Shown: positions 53,257 to 62,784 of the stretch, one piece after another | How the letters are laid out: every line of letters starts with the position of its first letter | Numbering within the stretch: the stretch's first letter is position 1 | DNA from: Fuscovulum ytuae | GTDB lineage: Bacteria; Pseudomonadota; Alphaproteobacteria; Rhodobacterales; Rhodobacteraceae | Direction: 5' to 3' | Assembly: GCF_029953595.1 (NCBI RefSeq) | Contig: NZ_CP124535.1 | Coordinates: forward strand, 1,582,001-1,646,000 | Length of the DNA: 64,000 nt | Translations under genes and position numbers: made by a program | The notes under the pieces: generated by a model | Told to the model about the DNA's origin: nothing | Databases searched by the model: none | What the model saw: only the letters and a program-made list of their open reading frames with translations

Positions 53257-53424
53257 GTCAAAGCTCCTCGTGATCGGATTTGCACATTTTCCACCTCGGA
53301 AAGGCGGCCAGTCCAGTCAGGATATCGTGTCCTTGCCTTTCCTTCGGCAAAAAGCTGCTGTAGATAATTGCGCAATCTCGGCCTGTCATTCCCGCCGTGC
53401 CGCAAGCTGTGCTAGACCCGCGCC

Positions 53425-56400
53425 ATGAAGCCGAATTTCGCCCTGCACTTCACCGATGACAGCATTGCGCTGCTGCACCGTACGCGGCGCGGCTGGGCTG
53501 AAATCGGGGCCACCCCCTTTGATACCGACGATCTGCCTGCCGCCCTCGCCGCCCTGCGCGCCAAGGCCGAGGCGCTTGAACCCACGGGCATCACGACGAA
53601 ACTCGTCATCCCGAATTCCCAGATCAAATATATCGAGGTGCAGGCCCCCGGCCCCGACGCCGCCAAGCGCCGCGCGCAGATCGTCGCCGCATTGGAAGGC
53701 CAAACCCCCTATGACGTGGCCGATCTGGTCTGGGATCACTGGGGCAAGGGTCCGACGGTGCAGGTCGCCGTCCTTGCCCGCGAAACGCTGGACGAGGCGG
53801 AAGGGTTTGCCCTATCGAACGGCTTCAACCCCGTCTCCTTCGTGGCCATCCCCGATGATCCCGCCTATGGCGGTGAGCCGTGGTTCGGCCCCTCGGCCCA
53901 TTCCGCCAGCCTTCTGAAGGCAGGGGAAAAGGTCGAACGCGATCAAGACCCAATCCGCCTCGCTTCCGCGCCCTTCCCGGCCCCCCCGGAAGCCGCGCCC
54001 GAAGCGCCGACCGACGCTGTTGCTGAAACTGCGGCCCCGGATGTGGCAGCAGAGGCTCCGCCAGAGGCGCAACCCAGCGAACCGCCGCCCGCCAACACCC
54101 CGGTTGACGCCCCCGCAGAGGCACAGGCCGAGCCTGTTGCCCAGCCCGCGCCCAACCCCGAACCCGTCGAACCGGTCGCAGAAACCACCGCACCCGATCC
54201 GGGGCCGGTACTCGCTGACCAGACAGCCCCCGAAACCGCCGAAAGCCTGCAAGACGACCTCGCTGCCGCCCTCCAGCCCGAGCCTTCGCTTTCCGAAGCA
54301 ACGGTGGACCCGGCAGCCATCGCCGCGACCCTTGCCCCGGCAGATGTGCCCTCGCAGCCCTCGGTCCTCGACAGCGCGATCCCCGATGTCGATGAGGCGC
54401 CGATGGCCATCGACGTGGCGGAAGAAACCATCGACGACCGTGCGGCGATCCGCAAACCCGCGGCCTCGGTCCTTGTCGATCCGTCGGTCGAGGATGAACT
54501 GCCGCCAATGCCATCCGGCCCGGCGCTCGCCGCCTATGGCCGCCGTGGTGGTGATCTGGCCGATGACCTGCCGCCCCCGGTGGCCGAACGCACACCCCCC
54601 CGGCCCGCGCCCGCCGCCGCACCCGTGGTGCCGCCCCGCAAAGAGGGCAAGGCCGACCGTCCGGCAGGCGTCCGCCCGCCCCCGAAATTCAGCTATGAGA
54701 CCCCCGGCGAAAAGCCCGCCGCTCCGCCCGCCAAGGCCTTGCGCGGCTTTGGATCCTTGGTGACCGCCCCCTCCATCCCCGGTGGCCGCAAGGCCAAGGT
54801 TGTGGCCCCCATTGCCACCGCCGCCGCGACCGCCGCCGCCGCCGCCGCTGCCGCCGCCGCGACAACCGCCGACGGCGGCGCACCCGCCACGGCCAAACGC
54901 CCCGTCGGCCTTGGAACCAGGCCGATGCCCGTGCGCGGCAAGCCCCGTCATCTGGGCCTGATCCTGACAGGGCTTCTTCTCATCATGCTCGCCCTCGCGG
55001 CAGGCCTTTCCACCTATTACGTCAGCTGGCGCGATCAGCCGACCGAGGCCGAGGTGGAGGTCGCCGCCGCCGATCCGGCCCCGGCCGCCGAAGACAGCAC
55101 GCTTCCCGCCCCGGAAGACGAAATGCTGGCCGATCTCGTCGATCCGGCCGAGATTGAGGCCACCGCCGAAGACGAAGCCGCCGCCGATGGCGTGGTGATG
55201 CAGGCCATCGACCCGAATGCCGCTCCAATCGATAGCGCCGCACCTGCCGCAGACCTTGCCGCTGCACCCGCCACTGACCTTGCCGTCGCACCGGAACCCA
55301 CCCCGGAACCGGCACCGGCCACCACCATCGTTGCCGCCGACCCGGCCCCTGCCAGCCCCGGCACGGAACCGCAGGACGAAATCTTCCTCGCCGCCTCTGA
55401 CGCAGCACCGCGCACGGTCGATCCGGTGGCCCTGCCCCAACCCGCCGCGCTTGGCGACGCGCCACCAGCGGCGCAACAGCCGCCGCCACCCTTCGGCACG
55501 GTCTACCAGTTCGACGAAAACGGTCTGATCCGTGCCACGCCCGAGGGGATCGTCACCCCCGAGGGCGTTCTGCTTACGGCGGGCACGCCGCCGCGCACCC
55601 CGCCCGAACGCCCGGCCTCCATCGCCGAGGCCGCCGCCGCCGCTGCGATTGACGCGGCCTTGGCCGCGCGCAACGCGGCACCGGAAACCGCCGACCCGCA
55701 AACCGCGACCGAAGTCGCGGTTCCCCCTGCGGAAGAACAATTCGTCATCCCCGCCGATCCGACCTTGGCCGACAACCGCCCGCTGCCCCGGCCCGCAAAC
55801 CTCGTGCCGCCCGCCGCACCCACCGAAACCGCGACCGAGGATGATGCCGCCCTCTCGCCGGAACTCGCCACCCGCCTTGCGAGCGTTCGCCCCGCCGCCC
55901 GCCCCGGCACCCTTGCCGCCGAGGCCGTCGCCGCTGGCCTGATCGCCCCCGCCACCGCCTCCAACAACGGCAGCCTCGCCCTCATCGCGCCCGAAGGCAC
56001 CGTCACCCCCATCGGACTTGCCATCTCGCGCCGCCCCGCCGCCCGGCCCGAAGACATGAACCGCGCCGTGGAAGAGGCCGTCGCCGCCGCGATCCGCCAG
56101 CCCGATCCGACCCCGGTTCCCGAAGACGACGCCCCCTATGCCGTCGAGGAAAACGAACCCGAGGTCGCCTCCGCCGCCCCGCGCATCCCCTCCTCGGCAA
56201 ATGTGGCCAAACAAGCCACCGTCCGCAACGCGATCGACCTGCGCGACATCAACCTGATCGGCGTCTACGGCACCTCGTCGCAACGCTATGCCCTCGTCCG
56301 CAACCCCAATGGCCGCTATGTGAAGGTCGAGGTGGGCGACCGTCTCGATGGCGGCCGCGTCGCGGCCATCACCGCCTCGGAACTGCGCTATGAAAAGCGC

Positions 56401-56436
56401 GGTCGTATGGTGGTCCTCGAACTTCCCAACAGCTGA
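53425..56436 (+). CDS. Large GspL/PilM-like and GspC/PilP-like fusion protein
   Basis: 1003 residues. Residues ~1-175 read as an actin-like PilM/GspL N-terminal fold (LHFTDDSIALLHRTRRGW; VIPNSQIKYIEV; REAQIVAALEGQTPYDV-like block). Then a long Pro/Ala/Glu-rich disordered part, a poly-Ala run near 470, a single membrane segment (~509-533, GLILTGLLLIMLALAAGLSTYYVSW), another disordered part, and a C-terminal GspC/PilP-like domain (~925-1003, INLIGVYGT, ALVRNPNGRYVKVEVGDRLDGG). No type II secretion or type IV pilus gene is nearby. Function unknown; a cytoplasm-to-periplasm bridge is inferred. Confidence 0.75.
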   Translation: MKPNFALHFTDDSIALLHRTRRGWAEIGATPFDTDDLPAALAALRAKAEALEPTGITTKLVIPNSQIKYIEVQAPGPDAAKRRAQIVAALEGQTPYDVADLVWDHWGKGPTVQVAVLARETLDEAEGFALSNGFNPVSFVAIPDDPAYGGEPWFGPSAHSASLLKAGEKVERDQDPIRLASAPFPAPPEAAPEAPTDAVAETAAPDVAAEAPPEAQPSEPPPANTPVDAPAEAQAEPVAQPAPNPEPVEPVAETTAPDPGPVLADQTAPETAESLQDDLAAALQPEPSLSEATVDPAAIAATLAPADVPSQPSVLDSAIPDVDEAPMAIDVAEETIDDRAAIRKPAASVLVDPSVEDELPPMPSGPALAAYGRRGGDLADDLPPPVAERTPPRPAPAAAPVVPPRKEGKADRPAGVRPPPKFSYETPGEKPAAPPAKALRGFGSLVTAPSIPGGRKAKVVAPIATAAATAAAAAAAAAATTADGGAPATAKRPVGLGTRPMPVRGKPRHLGLILTGLLLIMLALAAGLSTYYVSWRDQPTEAEVEVAAADPAPAAEDSTLPAPEDEMLADLVDPAEIEATAEDEAAADGVVMQAIDPNAAPIDSAAPAADLAAAPATDLAVAPEPTPEPAPATTIVAADPAPASPGTEPQDEIFLAASDAAPRTVDPVALPQPAALGDAPPAAQQPPPPFGTVYQFDENGLIRATPEGIVTPEGVLLTAGTPPRTPPERPASIAEAAAAAAIDAALAARNAAPETADPQTATEVAVPPAEEQFVIPADPTLADNRPLPRPANLVPPAAPTETATEDDAALSPELATRLASVRPAARPGTLAAEAVAAGLIAPATASNNGSLALIAPEGTVTPIGLAISRRPAARPEDMNRAVEEAVAAAIRQPDPTPVPEDDAPYAVEENEPEVASAAPRIPSSANVAKQATVRNAIDLRDINLIGVYGTSSQRYALVRNPNGRYVKVEVGDRLDGGRVAAITASELRYEKRGRMVVLELPNS

Positions 56437-56540
56437 TCCGTCGCAGTCTGCAACGCTTGCGCTGACGCCCCGCTTCGGCGCATCCTTGGCATGATCGGCC
56501 CGCCAGCAGGCCATCCCATGACAGCACGAAGGACAGCGCG

Positions 56541-58529
56541 ATGGAGGGTCTTCTCCTCGAAGCCAGCATCTACCTCGCCGCCGCCGTCCTGATCGTGCCG
56601 GTCGCGGTGCGCCTCGGCCTTGGCTCGGTGCTGGGCTATCTCGCGGCAGGCATCCTTGTGGGTCCGGTCTTCGGCTTTGCCGGGGCCGATACCGCCGATT
56701 TGCAGCATTTCGCCGAATTCGGCGTCGTCCTGATGCTGTTCCTCATCGGGCTGGAACTGGAACCCCGCACGCTCTGGGACATGCGCCATCGCCTGCTGGG
56801 GCTGGGCGGGCTACAAGTCGTTCTGACCGCAGCGGCCATCGCGGGGGCCTTGGTCTGGCTGGGCCTTGTCTGGCAGGTGGCGCTGACCCTTGGCATGGTG
56901 CTGTCGCTCTCCTCCACCGCCATCGTGCTGCAAACCCTGACGGAAAAGAACCTGATGCGCACCGCCGGGGGGCGCGCCTCCTTCTCGGTGCTGCTGACGC
57001 AGGATATCGCCGTCATCCCCATGCTGGCCTTCCTGCCGCTCCTCGCGCTGCCCGCCATCATTGGGCCGACCGCCGATCAATACGGCATCAGCAATGGGGA
57101 GGCAGCCGACACCGCCCATGGCGCGGAAAGCGCCGCCGAACCCTTGCTCACGCTGGTTGAACAACTGCCCAACTGGGCCGTGACCGGCCTTACCCTCGCC
57201 ATCGTGGCGGGGATCGTTCTGGCAGGGCATTTCCTGTCGCGCCCTGTCTTCCGCTTCGTCCATGCCTCCCGCCTGCCCGAGATGTCGACCTTCATCTCGC
57301 TCCTCATCGTGCTGGGCATCGCCTTCCTGATGATGCTGGTGGGCCTGTCCCCCGCGCTTGGCACCTTCGTCGCGGGCGTCGTTCTGGCCAACTCGGAATT
57401 CCGCCACCAGATCGAAGCCGATATCAAACCCTTCAAGGGCCTCCTCCTCGGCCTGTTCTTCATGACCGTGGGCATCGGCATAGACACCCGCGCGCTCTTC
57501 AGCCAGCCGGGCACCATCCTCGGCCTGACCCTCGCGCTGATCGCGGTGAAGGCCGCCGTCCTCTTCCTCCTCTCTCTTCTCTTCCGCCTCAAGAACCACG
57601 ACCGCTGGCTCTTCACCCTCGGCCTCGCACAGGCGGGGGAGTTCGGCTTCGTCCTCGTCTCCTTCGCGCGCCAGCAAGGGATCCTGTCGGTGGGCCATGG
57701 CCAGACGACGCTTCTTGTCATCTCGCTCTCCATGCTGCTCACGCCGCTTCTCTTCATCGCCTATGAACGCCTCGCCCGCCGCCTGCGCCCCCGTGCGCCC
57801 AGCCAAACCCCGGATGAGATCGATGAAAAGGGCCGCGTCCTCATCGCCGGGATCGGCCGCTTCGGTCAGGTGGTGAACCGCCTCATCCGCATGTCGGGCC
57901 TGACCACCACCGTCCTCGACAGCGACATGGCCACGATCGAAACCATGCGCCGCTTCGGCGTGAAGGGCTTCTTCGGCGATCCCTCAAACCCCGCCCTCCT
58001 GCATTCCGCCGGTCTGATGGATGCCTCCGTCCTCGTCGTCGCCGTGGATGACCGCGAAAACGCCAACCGCATCGTCCATTACGCCCGCTCTGAACGCCCC
58101 GACCTGCATATCGTCGCCCGTGCCCGCGACCGGGTGCATGTCTATGAACTCTTTCAGGCCGGCGCGAATGACATCGTGCGCGAAACCTTCGATAGCTCTA
58201 TTCGCGCAGGCCGCTATGTGCTCGAAAACATGGGCTTCACGGAATATGAGGCGGCCAAACTCTCGCAAACCTATTTCAAGGTCGACCGCGCCGCGATGCG
58301 CGATCTGGCCAGCCTCTGGGTGCCGGGCCAGCCCGTCCATCTGAACGACGCCTATATCGAACGGGCCAAGCAGCTTGACCGCGATCTCGAAACCGCGCTG
58401 ATCGACGAATTGCACGAAACCCAGCCCATGGCGGGCGAAGACATCCCCGCCCCCCTGCCAGACCCCACCCCTGAAGAGGTGGAGGATGACCTCCGCACCG
58501 ATCACCCCAACCGGGCCAAGGCTCCCTGA
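56541..58529 (+). CDS. CPA2 family monovalent cation:proton antiporter with TrkA-N domain (KefB/C-like)
   Basis: 662 residues: about twelve hydrophobic segments (1-~395), then a Rossmann RCK domain (VLIAGIGRFGQVVNRLIR near 430) and a C-terminal tail rich in acidic residues. SSTAIVLQTL near 125 and LLGLFFMTVGIGID near 300 are CPA2 features. KefB/C proteins release K+ in exchange for H+ and are gated by glutathione adducts through RCK; gating here is unproven. Confidence 0.92.
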   Translation: MEGLLLEASIYLAAAVLIVPVAVRLGLGSVLGYLAAGILVGPVFGFAGADTADLQHFAEFGVVLMLFLIGLELEPRTLWDMRHRLLGLGGLQVVLTAAAIAGALVWLGLVWQVALTLGMVLSLSSTAIVLQTLTEKNLMRTAGGRASFSVLLTQDIAVIPMLAFLPLLALPAIIGPTADQYGISNGEAADTAHGAESAAEPLLTLVEQLPNWAVTGLTLAIVAGIVLAGHFLSRPVFRFVHASRLPEMSTFISLLIVLGIAFLMMLVGLSPALGTFVAGVVLANSEFRHQIEADIKPFKGLLLGLFFMTVGIGIDTRALFSQPGTILGLTLALIAVKAAVLFLLSLLFRLKNHDRWLFTLGLAQAGEFGFVLVSFARQQGILSVGHGQTTLLVISLSMLLTPLLFIAYERLARRLRPRAPSQTPDEIDEKGRVLIAGIGRFGQVVNRLIRMSGLTTTVLDSDMATIETMRRFGVKGFFGDPSNPALLHSAGLMDASVLVVAVDDRENANRIVHYARSERPDLHIVARARDRVHVYELFQAGANDIVRETFDSSIRAGRYVLENMGFTEYEAAKLSQTYFKVDRAAMRDLASLWVPGQPVHLNDAYIERAKQLDRDLETALIDELHETQPMAGEDIPAPLPDPTPEEVEDDLRTDHPNRAKAP

Positions 58530-58573
58530 ACCCTTCCCAAAATTCCTGTCGAAACATATCCCACGGGGGGCGG

Positions 58574-58610
58574 CGGTCATCGCCCGCGATGACCGGCGGG
58601 GGGGGGGGGG
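58574..58610. repeat. Hairpin followed by a run of 13 G
   Basis: CGGTCATCG / CGATGACCG (loop CCC-type, 58574-58595) is followed two bases later by 13 consecutive G (58598-58610). It lies between the antiporter and the convergent cobT stop. Such runs are prone to slippage and to sequencing error. Confidence 0.8.
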
Positions 58611-58698
58611 ACGCCCCCTCGCCCTGAGGCAAGCGGCGGCACGCCGCGCAGCCGAGGCAAAAGGAACGCGGGCGCATGCCCGCTCCGCTCAAAAACCG

Positions 58699-59715
58699 TC
58701 AGCCGCCGGAAACCCCGGCCTCGGCAAAGGTCGCCATGCCCGACAGGCAGGCCACCGCCCCCTTCACCACGCCCAGTGCCAAGGCCGCCCCCGACCCTTC
58801 CCCCAGCCGCAGCCCAAGGTTCAAAAGCGGCGTCTTGCCCAAAGCCGCCAGCAGCCGCGCATGGCCGCCCTCCGCGCTGACATGCCCCGCCACGCAATGG
58901 TCCAGCGCGCCGGGCACCGCTTTCTCCAACACCGCCGCCGAGGCCGTGCAAATGAACCCATCAAGCACCACCGGCACCCGCTCGACCCTTGCCCGCGCGA
59001 TGGCCCCGGCCATGGCCGCGAGTTCCCGCCCGCCCAAACAGCGCAGCACCTCCAGAGGGTCACCCAAGACGCCGCCATGCAAGGCCAGCCCCCGCGCCAC
59101 CGCATCGGCCTTCCGCTGCAACCCCGCGTCATCCACCCCCGTGCCGCGCCCGACCCAAGACCCTGCATCGCCGCCAAATAGCGCCGCCGCCAGCGCCGCC
59201 GCCGCCGTCGTGTTGCCGATCCCCATCTCGCCCGTCACCAGCAGATCAGCCGAAGGGTCCACCGCATTCCACCCCACGGCCAAGGCCGCAACCACCTCGT
59301 CCTCGCGCATCGCGGGGCCTGTGGTAAAATCCACCGTCGGGCGATCAAGCTCCAGCGCATGCACCGCCATCTCTGCGCCGAAGGCGCGGGACAGCTGATT
59401 GATCGCCGCCCCGCCATGGGTGAAATTCGCCACCATCTGCACCGTCACCTCGGCCGGAAAGGCCGAAACCCCCTGCGCCACCACCCCATGGTTCCCGGCA
59501 AAGATCACCACTTGCGGGCGGTCGCAGCGCGGCTTTTCCACCCCTTGCCAGCCCGCGACCCAGATCGCCAGATCCTCCAACCGACCCAGCGCCCCCGGCG
59601 GCTTGGTCAGCTGCCCGTTCCGCGCGCCAGCCGCAGCCAAGGCCCCGGCATCGGGCGCAGGCAGGCGCGACAGGATCGAACGGAACTCGGAAAGCGATGC
59701 AAAGGGCATGGTCAT
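58699..59715 (-). CDS. cobT: Nicotinate-nucleotide--dimethylbenzimidazole phosphoribosyltransferase
   Basis: Makes alpha-ribazole phosphate for the cobalamin lower ligand. The 338-residue enzyme has [12 protein letters not shown] near 42, [16 protein letters not shown] near 70, [14 protein letters not shown] near 165 and the catalytic glutamate in [15 protein letters not shown] near 306. Divergent from cobS across an 80-bp spacer with no visible cobalamin riboswitch. Confidence 0.96.
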   Translation of the reverse strand: MTMPFASLSEFRSILSRLPAPDAGALAAAGARNGQLTKPPGALGRLEDLAIWVAGWQGVEKPRCDRPQVVIFAGNHGVVAQGVSAFPAEVTVQMVANFTHGGAAINQLSRAFGAEMAVHALELDRPTVDFTTGPAMREDEVVAALAVGWNAVDPSADLLVTGEMGIGNTTAAAALAAALFGGDAGSWVGRGTGVDDAGLQRKADAVARGLALHGGVLGDPLEVLRCLGGRELAAMAGAIARARVERVPVVLDGFICTASAAVLEKAVPGALDHCVAGHVSAEGGHARLLAALGKTPLLNLGLRLGEGSGAALALGVVKGAVACLSGMATFAEAGVSGG

Positions 59716-59795
59716 GGAATGTCTCTCATTGAAGGGTCACGCGCTCTTGGCTACCTAAGGCCATCGTCAAAGGCCAGCCGGGAAAGGACGCATCC

Positions 59796-60557
59796 ATGAT
59801 CAGCCGCGACACGGCTTCCCGCGCGCTTGACGATCTGGTCGCAGCCTTCGGCCTGCTCACCCGCCTGCCCCTGCCCGCCCGCAACATCACCCCCAGCCCG
59901 CGCGCCGCTTGGGCCTGGCCCGTGGTAGGCGCAACTCTCGGCGCCATCGCGGCCTTGGCCGCATCGCTCGCGCTCTGGCTCGGCCTTTCACCCGGCATCG
60001 CGGCGGCCATCGCCCTTTTGACGGGCGCGCTCCTGACCGGGGGCCTGCACGAAGACGGCCTCGCCGATACCGCAGACGGCCTGCTGGGCGGGCGCGACAA
60101 GGAGCGGCGGCTTGAAATCATGAAGGACAGCCGCATCGGCAGCTATGGCGCGCTCGCGCTGATCCTCGTCACCCTCATCCGCTGGTCGGCGCTTGCCGCC
60201 CTTCTCGCCCAAGGGCAGCACTGGGCCGCACTGATCGCCGTCGGTGCCCTGTCCCGCGCGCCCATGGCCGTGCTGATCGCCACCCTGCCCAATGCGCGCG
60301 GCACAGGCCTCTCCCATCTCACGGGTCAACCGCCGCGCCGCGCCGCGCTTGCTGCCTGCGCCATCGCGCTGATCCTCACCCTTCTCGCCACAGGCAGCGC
60401 CACGCTAGCCATGGCACTCGCCGCCCTCGCCACCAGCCTCTTCCTCGCCCGCGCCGCCAAGACGCGTATCGGTGGGCAAACAGGCGATATCCTTGGCGCA
60501 AGCCAGCAACTGGCCGAGGCCGCAGCACTGGCCTTCGCCGCCGCCCACCTGACCTAA
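59796..60557 (+). CDS. cobS: Adenosylcobinamide-GDP ribazoletransferase
   Basis: Final nucleotide-loop assembly step of cobalamin synthesis at the inner membrane. The 253-residue protein has about six hydrophobic segments and the aspartate-rich motif GGLHEDGLADTADGLLGG near residue 82. It partners cobT functionally. The cobC/cobU genes are not in this window. Confidence 0.95.
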   Translation: MISRDTASRALDDLVAAFGLLTRLPLPARNITPSPRAAWAWPVVGATLGAIAALAASLALWLGLSPGIAAAIALLTGALLTGGLHEDGLADTADGLLGGRDKERRLEIMKDSRIGSYGALALILVTLIRWSALAALLAQGQHWAALIAVGALSRAPMAVLIATLPNARGTGLSHLTGQPPRRAALAACAIALILTLLATGSATLAMALAALATSLFLARAAKTRIGGQTGDILGASQQLAEAAALAFAAAHLT

Positions 60558-60646
60558 GGCTGCACCTTCCCGACCCACCCCGTCGCGAACGGAACAGACG
60601 CCCGCCCCTTCCCATGCGCCCTTGTGCCCACGGGCAGGAGAATGCG

Positions 60647-61516
60647 ATGCGCTACGGTTTGGGGATGGTTCTGGTGGTCACGGCGGGGGTGCTCTGGTCG
60701 ACCCAAGGCCTGATCTTCCGCCAGATCGATGCCGCCGGAACTTGGGCCACGCTGTTCTGGCGGTCCATGGGGATGATCCCGGTCCTACTGGCCTTCCTTG
60801 TCTGGCGCGCGGGCGGCTCGCCCCTGCCCGCCATCCGGGCCGTGGGCCTGCCGGGGGCCTTGGGGGGGCTTGGCCTTGTGGGCGCCTTCGCAGGCGCCAT
60901 CTATTCGATCCAATCCACCACCATCGCCAATGCCGTCTTCCTCTTTGCCGCCTCGCCCTTCCTCACCGCGCTGATCGGCTGGATGACCTTGGGCGAACGG
61001 GTCCGGGCCGAGACATGGGCCGCCATGGCCGTCGCCCTGACAGGTATCTTTGTCATGGTGCGCGATGATCTGTCAGGCGGGGCGATGGCGGGCAATATCG
61101 CGGCCCTTCTTTCGGCCTTGGGCTTTGCCGTCTTCACCGTCACCCTGCGCTGGGGCAAGGTCAGCGACAGCCTGCCCTCCGTCCTTCTGGGCGGGCTCTT
61201 CTCGCTTCTTGCCGGGGCCGTCATCGCAGGCCAAATGGGCCAAACCCTCGCCGTGCCTGCACCCGACGCGCTTTGGGCCATGGCGATGGGGGCGGTCACA
61301 CTGTCGGGCGGGATGGTGCTTTACGAATTGGGCAGCCGCGTGGTGCCTGCCGCCGAATCCGCCCTTCTGTCGAATATCGAGGTGATGCTCGCCCCCCTCT
61401 GGGTCTGGCTCTTCCTCGGCGAAACCGCCAGCAGCGCCACCTTTCTGGGCGGCGCGATCCTTCTTGTGGCGGTTACGATGAACGGGCTGTCCGGCGCCCG
61501 CCGCGCCGCGGCTTGA
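60647..61516 (+). CDS. EamA (DMT) family transporter
   Basis: A 289-residue inner-membrane protein with ten hydrophobic segments arranged as two EamA repeats (GVLWSTQGLIFRQ in the first; ALGFAVFTVTLRWG in the second). Probably an exporter of a small metabolite; substrate unknown. GGCAGGAG lies 6 bp before ATG 60647, which decides the start. Confidence 0.9.
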   Translation: MRYGLGMVLVVTAGVLWSTQGLIFRQIDAAGTWATLFWRSMGMIPVLLAFLVWRAGGSPLPAIRAVGLPGALGGLGLVGAFAGAIYSIQSTTIANAVFLFAASPFLTALIGWMTLGERVRAETWAAMAVALTGIFVMVRDDLSGGAMAGNIAALLSALGFAVFTVTLRWGKVSDSLPSVLLGGLFSLLAGAVIAGQMGQTLAVPAPDALWAMAMGAVTLSGGMVLYELGSRVVPAAESALLSNIEVMLAPLWVWLFLGETASSATFLGGAILLVAVTMNGLSGARRAAA

Positions 61517-61732
61517 TCCCTCCCGCTCTTCCCCGTGACCGCATCTCACCTGCAATACCCGCGCCCCGCCCCGGCCGCCTGCGAGACATAAAATGGCGCT
61601 CCATCCGAACGATCGCCTGCTCTCTGGCGAAGCGACGGATCAGATCAACATCCCACGCCGTCTTTTGATCGGCCACCGCTGGCCCTGACGGTCCTGCCTT
61701 GCCCCCGGAGGATGGGCAATCCTGCCCCCGTC

Positions 61733-62602
61733 CTAACGATGTCGCCGAAAAAACCGCGACCGGGCGTATAGCTCTTCCAACCGCTTCAGACGCGCTTCCG
61801 TTGCCGCCCAAGTCCGGTCCTGCACCGATGCCAGCAGCGTCTCCACCAGAACCAGCGGCGACACCGTGCTGTCCCACGCGCTCGGCGCCTCGATATGGCA
61901 GGCCAGCACATGCTTGGCATGCGCCGCCGCAGGCGACATCCAGCGGTCCGTGATCAGCACCGCCTCTGCCCCCTGTTCCACCGCCAATTCCGTCAATTGC
62001 AGGACCGAATTCTCGTACCGGCGGATGTCGAAGACCACCAGCACATCCCCCGGCACCATATCCAGCAACGCGGGTGGCCATGTGTTCGACATCCCCGACA
62101 AGAGCGTCACATTGGGGCGCACATTCTTCATCAGCGTGACGAAATATTCCGCCATCGCATGGGTGATCCGCCCCCCCATGGCAAAGACCCGCCGCCCCGG
62201 ATCGGCCAACAGTGCCGCCGCCGCGTCAAACTCCGCATGGTCGATCTGCCCCAGCGTCGCCTGAAGGTTCGCCACCACCGCATCGGCGAAACGGTTCAGG
62301 ATATGGGTATCAGGCACCCCCCCCGCCCATCGGTCATGCTTGGCAAGCGGCGACACCAGCATCGCCTCCACCTCGCTGCGCAGCGCATGCTGGTAATCCG
62401 GATATCCCTTGAAGCCCAGCTTCTGGCACAGCCGCACCACCGTCGGGTTCGACACGCCCGACGCCCGCGCCAGTTCCGCAATCGACCCCAGCGCCGCCAT
62501 CGGATAATGCGTCAGGATATGGCTGGCCAATTGCCGCTCTGCCCGCGTCAGATCGCCCATCGCGGCGCGCATCCGCTCTTCGATCGTTTCGGCGATTGCC
62601 AT
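61733..62602 (-). CDS. MurR/RpiR family transcriptional regulator
   Basis: A 289-residue regulator: RpiR HTH (~1-80, GSIAELARASGVSNPTVVRLCQKLGF) and a SIS sugar-binding domain (~125-260, RVFAMGGRITHAMAEYF; VVFDIRRYEN). It is divergent from the N-formylglutamate amidohydrolase/TRAP genes, with three direct repeats between them, so it probably controls that operon. Effector unknown; SIS domains usually bind phosphosugars. Confidence 0.92.
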   Translation of the reverse strand: MAIAETIEERMRAAMGDLTRAERQLASHILTHYPMAALGSIAELARASGVSNPTVVRLCQKLGFKGYPDYQHALRSEVEAMLVSPLAKHDRWAGGVPDTHILNRFADAVVANLQATLGQIDHAEFDAAAALLADPGRRVFAMGGRITHAMAEYFVTLMKNVRPNVTLLSGMSNTWPPALLDMVPGDVLVVFDIRRYENSVLQLTELAVEQGAEAVLITDRWMSPAAAHAKHVLACHIEAPSAWDSTVSPLVLVETLLASVQDRTWAATEARLKRLEELYARSRFFRRHR

Positions 62603-62683
62603 GCTTTGGCCCTTTCCGCATCGCCCTGCACAAGCTTCGGGCACTCGGCCCCGATCTTGCCGAATCCCCCCGCAGATCGGGCA

Positions 62684-62722
62684 CAGAAAAAATTGTAACA
62701 GAAAAAATCATCCCGAAAAATT
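62684..62722. promoter_or_regulatory. Three direct repeats on a 15-bp period, candidate RpiR operator
   Basis: CAGAAAAAAT at 62684 and 62699 and CGAAAAATT at 62714 repeat every 15 bp. TTGACA (62724-62729) follows directly and is the best -35 element for the amidohydrolase operon. Confidence 0.55.
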
Positions 62723-62784
62723 CTTGACAGACCCCGCGCGGGCAGAGGACGCTTGGCCAAGAACAACAGGGGGATTCCTCGCGC

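Noticed and set aside
53812-56514. 900-codon open frame antisense to the GspL/GspC-like fusion gene
   Set aside because: Gly/Arg/Asp-rich shadow of the Ala/Pro-rich sense frame; no motifs or ribosome site.
59716-59795. Cobalamin riboswitch between cobT and cobS
   Set aside because: The 80-bp spacer is too short and lacks the B12-box.
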